A DNA stretch of 64,000 nt from an uncultured Corynebacterium sp. (GTDB lineage Bacteria; Actinomycetota; Actinomycetes; Mycobacteriales; Mycobacteriaceae), in assembly GCA_943913645.1 (NCBI GenBank), contig CALTYZ010000006.1, forward strand, positions 1-64,000. Reading direction: 5' to 3'. Position numbers and translations under genes: made by a program. Positions 8,747 to 16,272 of this stretch are shown one piece after another (position 1 is the stretch's first letter; each line of letters starts with the position of its first letter). The notes beneath the pieces were generated by a model. It searched no databases and had not been told where the DNA came from. It saw only the letters and a list, made by a program, of their open reading frames with translations.

Positions 8747-11198
8747 CGGTGTCCTCCTTCGGGTCCGCCAGCTCACCAGCGTCACGCTTCGGAGCCTCCT
8801 CAGGCGCATTCGGAGCGTCACGGTCAAGCTGGTGATCAGGGCGCTCATGCGGCGGCAAACGGAACCCGATTTCCTCCGTTGGCGCCTCTGCATCCTTCGA
8901 ATCCGCAATGGCCTTCGGGGCTTTCGCAGCATGCGAGGCGTTGGCGTCGCGCCGGGCGAGGGTGGGATCAGTAGCGGGATACGCATCTGCGGTGTCCGAC
9001 GCGGAAGCGGAGTCTTGCGGAAAATACTGCTTCATGCCCGGGTGCTGCGCTGACTGCTGGGGTTGCTGCTGTTGCTGCTGCTGTTGGGGTCCGCCGGTGT
9101 AGGTCCACCCCTCGGGCGGGTTTTCACCCGCATAGGTCGGCTGCGAGCTGCGCTTCGGATGCCAGCGGCTTGACCCGGTTTGGTCCTGGCTCGCCTCACG
9201 CTCCTTGCGGCGGCGCTCCCGCGTCTCACGCGAAGCCTCCAAGATCGAAAACCGCTTCGGCGGCTCCTCCCCGCGCTCCTTAGCCAACTCCACCGGAGTC
9301 TTCACCGGCTCAAAGCCCGCTTGGCGAGTGAAGCGTGAATCATGCGCCGGCAGCGGCGGGCGCTGCGGCTCAATGTCATCAAAAATGACCTCAAGATCAG
9401 GCCGCCGCAACGTCTCTTTCTCTAACAGCTTGCTTGCCAACGTGTCGAGCTGGCTGCGGTAGCGCGCGAGGATGGAGTAGGCGGTCTCATGCGCGGCGTC
9501 AACAAGCTGGCGCACCTGAGTATCAATTGTTTCCGCAACCGCCGGCGAATACTCAAGCGAACCGCCACCACCGCGACCGGAGAACACGTCACCTTGTTCC
9601 TCGCCGTATTTCACAGTGCCCAGCTCGCGCGACATGCCATACTCAGTCACCATCGAACGGGCAATCTTCGTGGCCTGCTCAATATCATTCGACGCGCCGG
9701 TCGTCGGCTCACCAAACACGAGCTCTTCCGCGCTGCGCCCACCCATCGCGAACACGATGCGCGCGAAAAGTTCATCGCGGGTGTACATGCCCTTGTCATC
9801 CTCGTCAGCGGTCATCGCGAACCCGCCGGTGCGCCCACGCGCCAAAATAGTGACCTTGTACACGCGCTCAATATCTTTCAACGCCCAAGCGGCAAGCGTA
9901 TGCCCGCCCTCGTGGTAGGCGGTGACCTTCTTCTCGTGCTCAGAAATGATCTTCGAACTGCGCCGCGGGCCACCAATGACGCGATCAGTTGCCTCCTCCA
10001 ACGCGTCCGGAGTAATCACATTGCCGCCGATACGCGCCGTCAACAACGCCGCCTCATTGAGCACATTCGCCAAATCCGCACCCGACATACCCGCAGTGCG
10101 CTTGGCCAACGCATCCAAATCCACATCCTTCGACAACGGCTTGCCCTTGGCATGCACCTTGAGAATCTGCGCACGTCCCGCCAGATCCGGGTTGGTCACC
10201 GGGATTTGGCGGTCAAACCGGCCCGGGCGCAGCAACGCCGGGTCAAGGATGTCCGGGCGGTTCGTCGCCGCAATCAAGATCACGCCTTCGCGGTCAGAGA
10301 AGCCATCCATCTCCACCAACAGCTGGTTCAACGTCTGCTCACGCTCATCGTGCCCGCCGCCCATTCCAGAACCGCGCTGGCGACCAACCGCATCAATCTC
10401 GTCGATAAAGATGATGCACGGGGAGTTCTCCCGGGCCTGCTTGAACAAGTCACGCACACGCGACGCGCCCACACCGACGAACATCTCCACAAAATCCGAG
10501 CCAGAAATGGTGTAAAACGGCACCCCCGCCTCACCGGCGACCGCACGGGCCAACAGGGTCTTACCAGTACCGGGCGGGCCGTAGAGCAACACACCGCGCG
10601 GGATCTTCGCGCCAAGCTTCTCATAAATCTCAGGGTCCACCAGAAAGTCGACCACTTCCTGCAGCTCATCAACAGCCTCATCCGCGCCCGCGACATCCCC
10701 GAATGTGTTGGTCGGGTTGTCCTTCGTCAGCTGCTTCGCCTTCGAACCACCAATGCCGAACATGCCACCGCCTGCCTGCATGCGGTACATGAAGAAAAAC
10801 AGCAGACCGAAGATGATCAGCATCGGCAGCATGAAACCGAGCATGGACATCAGGAACGACTCCTGCGTCACATTCGTCTCATAGGAGTCCGCGTCTGACT
10901 TGCGCACCGCCTCAAAAATCGTCGGTGTGGTGCGTGCCGGATACTGCGCGGAGATCGCCTCGACCCCTTCGCGCTCATCAACCGTGATCGGCTCGCGCAA
11001 TTCTATGCGCACACGCTGCTCACGGTCATCGATCTGGACCTTCTCGGCGTTGTCGTCTTCAAGCTGCTGCAGCGCCACGGAGGTGTCCACGTCCTGGAAG
11101 GCGCGCGTGTCATCCCCAATGAGGGTGAGCAGGTACAAGGCGATGAGAACGGTGGCGCCGATAAGGCCCCACCGCATAACGTTCTGATTTTTGCTCAT
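8736..11198 (-). CDS. ftsH: ATP-dependent membrane zinc metalloprotease FtsH
   Basis: 820 residues. Membrane-bound AAA+ protease for quality control of membrane and short-lived proteins. Two membrane helices (residues ~8-27 and ~115-137) enclose an outer domain; then Walker A (GPPGTGKT), Walker B (CIIFIDEIDAVG), SRH (ATNRPDILDPALLRPGRFD), and the zinc site HEGGH. After about residue 640 there is a long, poorly conserved tail rich in charged residues, Pro and Gln, including a run of eight or more Gln. ATG 11198 is 45 bp after hpt. Confidence 0.97.
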   Translation of the reverse strand: MSKNQNVMRWGLIGATVLIALYLLTLIGDDTRAFQDVDTSVALQQLEDDNAEKVQIDDREQRVRIELREPITVDEREGVEAISAQYPARTTPTIFEAVRKSDADSYETNVTQESFLMSMLGFMLPMLIIFGLLFFFMYRMQAGGGMFGIGGSKAKQLTKDNPTNTFGDVAGADEAVDELQEVVDFLVDPEIYEKLGAKIPRGVLLYGPPGTGKTLLARAVAGEAGVPFYTISGSDFVEMFVGVGASRVRDLFKQARENSPCIIFIDEIDAVGRQRGSGMGGGHDEREQTLNQLLVEMDGFSDREGVILIAATNRPDILDPALLRPGRFDRQIPVTNPDLAGRAQILKVHAKGKPLSKDVDLDALAKRTAGMSGADLANVLNEAALLTARIGGNVITPDALEEATDRVIGGPRRSSKIISEHEKKVTAYHEGGHTLAAWALKDIERVYKVTILARGRTGGFAMTADEDDKGMYTRDELFARIVFAMGGRSAEELVFGEPTTGASNDIEQATKIARSMVTEYGMSRELGTVKYGEEQGDVFSGRGGGGSLEYSPAVAETIDTQVRQLVDAAHETAYSILARYRSQLDTLASKLLEKETLRRPDLEVIFDDIEPQRPPLPAHDSRFTRQAGFEPVKTPVELAKERGEEPPKRFSILEASRETRERRRKEREASQDQTGSSRWHPKRSSQPTYAGENPPEGWTYTGGPQQQQQQQQPQQSAQHPGMKQYFPQDSASASDTADAYPATDPTLARRDANASHAAKAPKAIADSKDAEAPTEEIGFRLPPHERPDHQLDRDAPNAPEEAPKRDAGELADPKEDTDER

Positions 11199-11242
11199 AG
11201 ATCTCTTCGTGATAGTTCTCTAGCCCTACCGTGTCGGCCTGC

Positions 11243-11872
11243 TTAAGCGTCCTGCCCGGTGTAGACGCGCGGGTGCAGCGTGCCCACATACGGCAAGTCC
11301 CGGTACCGCTCGGCGTAATCAAGCCCGTAGCCGATCACGAACTCATTAGGAATGTCAAAGCCCACATCAAGCAGGTCAATCTTCGCCGTTTGCACCTCAG
11401 GCTTACGCAACAACGTAATCACCTCAAGGCTCTTCGGCGCCCGGCCCTTCAGGTTCTTGAGCAGCCATGACAAGGTCAAGCCGGAATCAATAATATCCTC
11501 GACCACCAACACGTCACGCCCCTCAATCTCCTTATCCAGATCTTTGAGGATACGCACCACACCCGAGCTGGTGGTGGAGTTGCCGTAGGAGGACACGGCC
11601 ATGAACTCCATCTCGCAGGGAACCGAGAGCTTGCGGACAAAATCCGTGAGGAAAAATACCGCTCCCTTGAGCACACACACCAGCATGAGATAATCCTCGG
11701 CGTCCCGGTACTTGCCAGAAACCATATCTGCAAGCTCCTGAATGCGCGTTTGCAGCGCATCCTCCGAGATGAGAATGGCTTCCACATCGTCGCCGTAGCG
11801 GTTGGTGGGCACGTTGAAATCCTTCATGTCGTGCAGCTTTGTAGTAGACCGCTCGGTAGAAAGCTCAGCCAT
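11243..11872 (-). CDS. hpt: hypoxanthine phosphoribosyltransferase
   Basis: 209 residues from ATG 11872 (MAELSTERSTTKLHD), which has GAGAGG upstream; the frame is open further but lacks a better start. Salvages hypoxanthine and guanine with PRPP. Signatures: VCVLKGAVFFLTDF, MAVSSYG, the PRPP loop VLVVEDIIDSGLTL, and FVIGYGLDYAERYRDLP. First gene of the hpt-ftsH-fol string; in related genomes tilS lies directly upstream, but here 1.2 kb intervenes. Confidence 0.96.
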   Translation of the reverse strand: MAELSTERSTTKLHDMKDFNVPTNRYGDDVEAILISEDALQTRIQELADMVSGKYRDAEDYLMLVCVLKGAVFFLTDFVRKLSVPCEMEFMAVSSYGNSTTSSGVVRILKDLDKEIEGRDVLVVEDIIDSGLTLSWLLKNLKGRAPKSLEVITLLRKPEVQTAKIDLLDVGFDIPNEFVIGYGLDYAERYRDLPYVGTLHPRVYTGQDA

Positions 11873-12282
11873 TAGCACCCTCTCGTTGCTCACCAGGTCA
11901 ACTCCCTCATCTTGCCACCTCATTCCCGCGAGGCACAAGAATCTGCACATGTTCGGCACTAAGCGCTAGGACAGCGCTGCGAAAGCGAGCATGCAGAGAG
12001 CTCTCCCCTCCCGGCGCGCAGAGAAGCAGCACCGGCCGACGGGGACGGTCGAAGGTAACCTTCGCAGCGTCGCGCTCTGCGTCTCTGCTTTGGCGAGTAC
12101 CTCCAGCAGTCGCGGCGCATTCCCCACCGCGTTGCGGCAGTCGCTTTTCCTAGGCTGAAGTCTTAGCATCAACACCTGGGGGAAATTCCCATCGGCGCTA
12201 GATCCTTTATGCCCCCGGGGATGCGTGGTCTAAACGGCGCTCGGACCATGATCTAGTTCGAGCTCAAACGGAGGTTTTGACG
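11873..12282. other. intergenic region without convincing gene
   Basis: About 410 bp between hpt and a small + strand gene. It holds an AGCGCT-aggac-AGCGCT pair near 11965-11980 and the perfect 13-bp palindrome GAAGGTAACCTTC near 12051. A 69-codon open frame on the minus strand has no ribosome-binding site or recognisable sequence. Promoters for the flanking divergent genes must lie here, but I cannot place them firmly. Confidence 0.5.
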
Positions 12283-12462
12283 ATGAGAGATTCCACGAAG
12301 CTGGCGCTCGGCGCTTGCCTGTCCCTCGTAGGATGGCTCCTTGTATCGTTTGCAATGGGATACGCGATCGCGAATGGGGACGTGGTCTTTAAAGCGCTCA
12401 TGGTTTCGAGCTGGCTTCTGCTGTCAGTCTCATTGGGAAGCCACTACTTCAGGCCGAGCTAA
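12283..12462 (+). CDS. small two-helix membrane protein
   Basis: 59 residues from ATG 12283, preceded by a strong ACGGAGG site 8 nt upstream. Two hydrophobic segments (LALGACLSLVGWLLVSFAMGY and VVFKALMVSSWLLLSVSLG) joined by a short ANGD turn, ending in HYFRPS. No family recognised. It resembles in size and topology the next small + strand gene, and both interrupt the usual tilS-hpt neighbourhood. Confidence 0.6.
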   Translation: MRDSTKLALGACLSLVGWLLVSFAMGYAIANGDVVFKALMVSSWLLLSVSLGSHYFRPS

Positions 12463-12650
12463 GGGCCTCTTCACTCGTGTGCCACACTTACTGGCGACGT
12501 GGTCGCGTCGCGGATCTGACGACTTATATCTGCGTTAACGCTGGTCGCGGATAGACTGCTGTTTCCGGATACATGGGTCAGTCTCCTTATTCTTAAGGTT
12601 TAAAGAGCACTGAGAGTACGCGAAGAGCATACGGAGGGGAGCAAATATTT

Positions 12651-12878
12651 ATGACAAAGAACAATCAGGGACTGCGCATGGCAATTTCCATCGCTTGCCT
12701 AGTCTTAGTCTCTATTTCTGTCGGCGGCTTTGTCGGCCTTGGAAACTATTCAATGGCCATCTGCTATGGCGTCGTCTGGCTCCTTGTAGCGCCTGTCGCT
12801 ATTAAGCAGATCTACGACATAAAGAAACTCGAAACGGCAAGTCAGGGTTCTGGGTCGAAACAACTCGAGAGCGTCTAG
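12651..12878 (+). CDS. small two-helix membrane protein
   Basis: 75 residues; GGAGGGG lies about 11 nt before the ATG. Hydrophobic segments SIACLVLVSISVGGFVGLG and ICYGVVWLLVAPVAI are followed by a charged tail (KQIYDIKKLETASQ). No family recognised; possibly a distant paralogue of the preceding small membrane protein. A 10-bp inverted repeat follows the stop. Confidence 0.6.
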   Translation: MTKNNQGLRMAISIACLVLVSISVGGFVGLGNYSMAICYGVVWLLVAPVAIKQIYDIKKLETASQGSGSKQLESV

Positions 12879-12899
12879 CCCTAACTTCACTGCCGGGCC

Positions 12900-12947
12900 G
12901 GCCGAGCGGAGCCTGCGCAGCGTCGTGTTTTGCACACCCGCTCGGCC
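12900..12947. repeat. 10-bp inverted repeat, possible terminator
   Basis: Perfect arms GGCCGAGCGG (12900-12909) and CCGCTCGGCC (12938-12947) with a 28-nt loop lie 21 bp after a small + strand gene. There is no U-tract on either strand, so terminator function is uncertain; it may belong to the adjacent palindrome-ended repeat. Confidence 0.45.
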
Positions 12948-12949
12948 TC

Positions 12950-13036
12950 CTAGCCCAAGATGAAAACCGGGCGTGAAGCCCCGCTAAACGCCCAGCTCGG
13001 CTGTGGCTATTGTGACTTTGCGCCATCGTGGGCTAG
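12950..13036. repeat. palindrome-ended intergenic repeat, copy C (87 bp)
   Basis: Starts with CTAGCCCAAGATG and ends with CATCGTGGGCTAG, inverted arms that match at 12 of 13 positions. The same terminal arms bound two 79-bp units between pknG and ackA. The interior differs from those units. Non-coding, located just after the tilS stop. Confidence 0.5.
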
Positions 13037-13067
13037 CGGCGCAGTGGAAATTCGGCGGCGCCGCACG

Positions 13068-14060
13068 CTACTCAATCTCAAGCTGCCCGCCTCGGCGGAT
13101 GACGCTGCGCCCTCCTGCAAGGGTGATCGGGCCTTGACCGTGCCAGTTTGTCACCAGGTGCTCGATGGCGTTGAGTTGGTCGCCTTGCACCGGGACGTTG
13201 TTTTCGAGCAGCCAGGCCGCGATCCGGCGGCGGCGCACAGCAGCATCCTCGGCTGCAAGTTCAGCGCAATTGGCGGTGGGGCTGATATCAACAAGCGTTT
13301 CGACGAGCCGCCGGTCTGCCGCGATCCGGTCCGCAGTGGCAGCAAGCGGGGCGTTGGCGTCCCCGCCAAGCAGATCGTTCAGCGCAGGAATGATGTGGTG
13401 ACGAATGGCGACACGCCGGTAGGCCAGGTCGTGGTTCATGGGGTCATCCCACCACTCCAACCCGAGTTCGCTGCAGGCTCCTGTGGTGTCCGCGCGGCGG
13501 ACAGTGAGCAGCGGACGGACAAGACGACAACCTAGTTGGGCTGGCTGGGCTAGCTGAGCGGGCACAGGTTCCACGGCCGCCATGCCCGCCGGGTTACCTC
13601 GCAGCGCGCCAAGCAGCAACGTCTCAGCCTGATCGTCCAGTGTGTGCGCAACCCAAATGTCCGCAGCTGCGGTCCCTCCCCCGCTCGCGCCTGCAGCCTG
13701 GGCAAGCGCACCGTAGCGAGCTTCACGCGCTGCAGCCTCCACACCTGAGCGTGTAGCAGTGGCCGGGTCGATCTCAACGCGGATGACCTCAGCACTTACC
13801 CCAAGACTGCGTGCTTGTTGCGCAGCACGCCGGGCAACCTGTGCGGAACCATCCTGCAAACCGTGGTCAACTACCAGTGCGCGCACACGCTTGCCCTCAG
13901 CAGCAGCCGCCGCGACCAAGGCGAGAGAATCCGGCCCACCAGAAAGCCCAATCACCGCCGGGGAAGTAAATGGACGCACTGCGCGTCGACACGCAAGAAA
14001 ATGCGGGCTGTGGCGCGGCCAAAACGGCGCTCCGGAGTCGCGCTCCACAGACTCGCGCAT
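13068..14060 (-). CDS. tilS: tRNA(Ile)-lysidine synthetase
   Basis: 330 residues from ATG 14060, 7 bp after dacB. Attaches lysine to C34 of the AUA-reading tRNA-Ile, changing its decoding. N-terminal PP-loop SGGPDSLAL, then VVDHGLQDGS, the AHTLDDQAETLLLGALRG motif and VRPLLTVRRADT typical of TilS; the C-terminal region is short, as usual in corynebacteria. Earlier in-frame ATG codons overlap dacB and are less likely. Confidence 0.94.
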   Translation of the reverse strand: MRESVERDSGAPFWPRHSPHFLACRRAVRPFTSPAVIGLSGGPDSLALVAAAAAEGKRVRALVVDHGLQDGSAQVARRAAQQARSLGVSAEVIRVEIDPATATRSGVEAAAREARYGALAQAAGASGGGTAAADIWVAHTLDDQAETLLLGALRGNPAGMAAVEPVPAQLAQPAQLGCRLVRPLLTVRRADTTGACSELGLEWWDDPMNHDLAYRRVAIRHHIIPALNDLLGGDANAPLAATADRIAADRRLVETLVDISPTANCAELAAEDAAVRRRRIAAWLLENNVPVQGDQLNAIEHLVTNWHGQGPITLAGGRSVIRRGGQLEIE

Positions 14061-14067
14061 CGCAGGC

Positions 14068-15345
14068 TTAGTACTCCCGTAGGACTGAGGCCAGCTCATC
14101 AAGCGCCTGGCGAGCCTCCAGCACGCTGGAGCCGTTGGACAAAAACGCGAACGTGTACACGTTGCCGCGAATGCTTGTCACCGTGCCAGCAAGACCAGAG
14201 GTTTCATCCAACGTGCCAGTTTTCGCCCGCACCCAACCCCGGCCCGGCAAGTCAGCGTAACGCTCTGCTAGGGTGCCATCGCCTGCGGCGACCGGAAGCG
14301 TGGCTAACAGTGGACGTAGCGGCTCGGCGGTAGCAGCATCAAGCAGCAGCGAATCCAACAACAGTGGGGTGATGCGGTTTAGATCTGACAGGCCAGAGTT
14401 GTCGTGGATCGTAGTTGCCGCCATGTCATAGCCATGCTCCGCGAGCACCGCCAGGGTTGCAGCCGGCGCATCGGTGACACCGCGGCTCAGCGCGACTTCG
14501 CGGCCAATTGCCTCGGCAAAGACATTGTCAGAGTTTTTCATCATCACCTCGAGGCGGCTGACCAAATCCGGCGATTGAATACTCGCCAGCAGCTCCGCAT
14601 CTGCAGGCACTGCTGCAACGCCCACCTCAGTTGCGCCGAGGCGATCAGCGAGCGCCTGGGCCACGTCCAAGCCCGGGGTGTGCGAGCGTGGGACATCGCC
14701 TGACTCCTCGGCAAGCCCGCGCCCACCGTTGAGCATCGCCGGCTGAAGCGGCGCAACAAAGCCCCCGTCAACATCGCGCGGATCCCAACCGGGCAAAAGT
14801 TCGGGCATGCCATCCCACTGGCTGAGGTCGATTACAACCTTCTGCACCTGCCCCACCGCTTCTGAGGAGGTCAACGCCGCAGCGAGCTCGTCAAGACGCT
14901 CGGCGTTCATCCAGACATCACCCGCTGCCTTTATCACCACCTCGCCTGGGCCTGCGCCGCGATACACACTGGTGGTCACGGTGTCACGGGGGCCGAGTTC
15001 CAAAATGGCGGCTGCAGCGGTGAGAATCTTCGTGGTGGAAGCTGGCTTCAGCGGTGCTGCGGCTTGCCGGTCAAAAATGACCTCCTTAGTTGCGGCATCA
15101 GAAATCCGCGCGTGGAAATCCGCCAGCGCGGGGTTGTTCGCCAGTCGTCCTACAGCGTCCTGGAGCTGGGCTTTATCAACCGGCTCCGGGGTAGCTGGCT
15201 CAATGAGCGGTGCCTGCGAGGAAAGCTCATACGCGGGGCTGTGCTCGAGTTGTGCGAGCTGTTGTTGCGCCGCAATACCCACACCGGCCACACCGCCGAC
15301 CGCGATCACTGCGGCTGTCACTGCCGCCCAAGTCCAGACTTTCAT
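14068..15345 (-). CDS. dacB: D-alanyl-D-alanine carboxypeptidase/endopeptidase (PBP4 family)
   Basis: 425 residues from ATG 15345 (MKVWTWAAVTAAVIAV), which has TAGGCT 8 nt upstream. Low-molecular-weight class C penicillin-binding protein that trims peptidoglycan outside the membrane. N-terminal membrane anchor/signal, SxxK (ASTTKILTAAA), SxN (NSDNVFAEAIG) and KTG (AKTGTLDETSG) are all visible. Overlaps no gene; tilS follows by 7 bp. Confidence 0.93.
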   Translation of the reverse strand: MKVWTWAAVTAAVIAVGGVAGVGIAAQQQLAQLEHSPAYELSSQAPLIEPATPEPVDKAQLQDAVGRLANNPALADFHARISDAATKEVIFDRQAAAPLKPASTTKILTAAAAILELGPRDTVTTSVYRGAGPGEVVIKAAGDVWMNAERLDELAAALTSSEAVGQVQKVVIDLSQWDGMPELLPGWDPRDVDGGFVAPLQPAMLNGGRGLAEESGDVPRSHTPGLDVAQALADRLGATEVGVAAVPADAELLASIQSPDLVSRLEVMMKNSDNVFAEAIGREVALSRGVTDAPAATLAVLAEHGYDMAATTIHDNSGLSDLNRITPLLLDSLLLDAATAEPLRPLLATLPVAAGDGTLAERYADLPGRGWVRAKTGTLDETSGLAGTVTSIRGNVYTFAFLSNGSSVLEARQALDELASVLREY

Positions 15346-15437
15346 CGGCGTAGAGCCTAGCGGACGCGGCTCAGTATGATGGCAGGCGCGTGAACAACGC
15401 ACTGCATCCATACTGCTACCACGTGAAGGAGCGCCAC

Positions 15438-15971
15438 ATGGCCATCGAGGTCATCATCGAAATCCCGAAGGGGTCCCGCAATAAGTACGAAGTGGACCAC
15501 GAAACCGGCAAGGTGTTCTTGGACCGCTACCTGTTTACCCCAATGGCCTACCCGGCGGATTATGGCTTTATCGATAACACGCTCGCCGACGATGGCGACC
15601 CACTGGACGCACTCGTGATCGCGCCAGAACCAGTCTTTCCCGGCGTGACAGTGATTGCGCGCCCGATCGGCGTGTTCAAAATGACCGATGAAGCCGGCGG
15701 CGACGACAAGCTGCTGTGTGTGCTCGATGATGTGCGCTACGAGTCGTTCCAGGACATCTCCGATGTGGATGACTTCACCAAAGATGAGATTGAACACTTC
15801 TTCATGCACTACAAGGACCTGGAGCCGGGCAAGTCGGTGACTGGCTCAGGCTGGGGTGATAAAGCTGAGGCAGAAGCGATTCTGCAGGCTTCGCTCGACC
15901 AGTTCAAGCAGGTGGGCGATAACTCGCGCGAAGGTCTCGAAGCCGAGAAGGACGCCAAGACACTGAATTAA
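15438..15971 (+). CDS. ppa: inorganic pyrophosphatase
   Basis: 177 residues from ATG 15438 with GAAGGAG upstream. Soluble family I enzyme hydrolysing PPi to drive biosynthesis. Signatures: IPKGSRNKYEVD, DRYLFTPMAYPADYGFI, and the metal-binding DDGDPLDALV. The C-terminus carries an extra Glu/Lys-rich tail. Divergent from dacB, with a TATGAT box at about 15375 as probable -10, and followed by a strong terminator. Confidence 0.97.
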   Translation: MAIEVIIEIPKGSRNKYEVDHETGKVFLDRYLFTPMAYPADYGFIDNTLADDGDPLDALVIAPEPVFPGVTVIARPIGVFKMTDEAGGDDKLLCVLDDVRYESFQDISDVDDFTKDEIEHFFMHYKDLEPGKSVTGSGWGDKAEAEAILQASLDQFKQVGDNSREGLEAEKDAKTLN

Positions 15972-15990
15972 CGCTACCGGCACCTTGTTC

Positions 15991-16016
15991 AAGCCCGCGC
16001 CAAGCGCGGGCTTTTT
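15991..16016 (+). terminator. intrinsic terminator of ppa
   Basis: 10-bp stem AAGCCCGCGC/GCGCGGGCTT with a 3-nt loop and a run of T directly after; 19 bp past the ppa stop. Confidence 0.9.
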
Positions 16017-16041
16017 GCTTTGGCCCCTGTGGCGCGTTTTG

Positions 16042-16085
16042 CTGTTGGTGACCTGTTGGCGACCTGCTGGCGATCTGCTGGCGAC
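16042..16085. repeat. 11-bp tandem repeat, four units
   Basis: Four consecutive GYTGGYGAYCT-like units (gttggtgacct, gttggcgacct, gctggcgatct, gctggcgacgt) in the intergenic space after the ppa terminator. No coding frame is supported here. Confidence 0.6.
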
Positions 16086-16141
16086 GTTTCCCGCAGCGAG
16101 TAGAGGTTTTTAAGTAGTACCGGCAAGGAGCACAAGACAAA

Positions 16142-16179
16142 GGCAGGGCCTGACCGGTCATTATCGGTCAGGCCCTGCC
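16142..16179 (-). terminator. 15-bp perfect hairpin, terminator of the subtilase gene
   Basis: Arms GGCAGGGCCTGACCG and CGGTCAGGCCCTGCC with an 8-nt loop. Read on the minus strand the stem is followed by TTTGTCTTG, so it should stop transcripts of the protease gene; it may also act as a backup for ppa. Confidence 0.8.
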
Positions 16180-16272
16180 ATAAGTCTCCGGGCTGCATCT
16201 GATCTAGTGCAGCCGTTGCCTTCTCGGCGCTAACTGGCAACGAGGTGCCGGGTCATCGCGCCTGGGGTGTGG

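Noticed and set aside
9489..10898. Long Arg/His-rich plus-strand frame
   Set aside because: Lies entirely opposite ftsH; composition is that of an antisense frame in high-GC DNA.
12899..13026. Minus-strand open frames covering the palindrome-ended repeat
   Set aside because: Frames are short, lack starts with ribosome-binding sites and coincide with non-coding inverted repeats.
15989..16240. 83-codon minus-strand frame after ppa
   Set aside because: Runs through both terminators and the 11-bp tandem repeat; no plausible protein.
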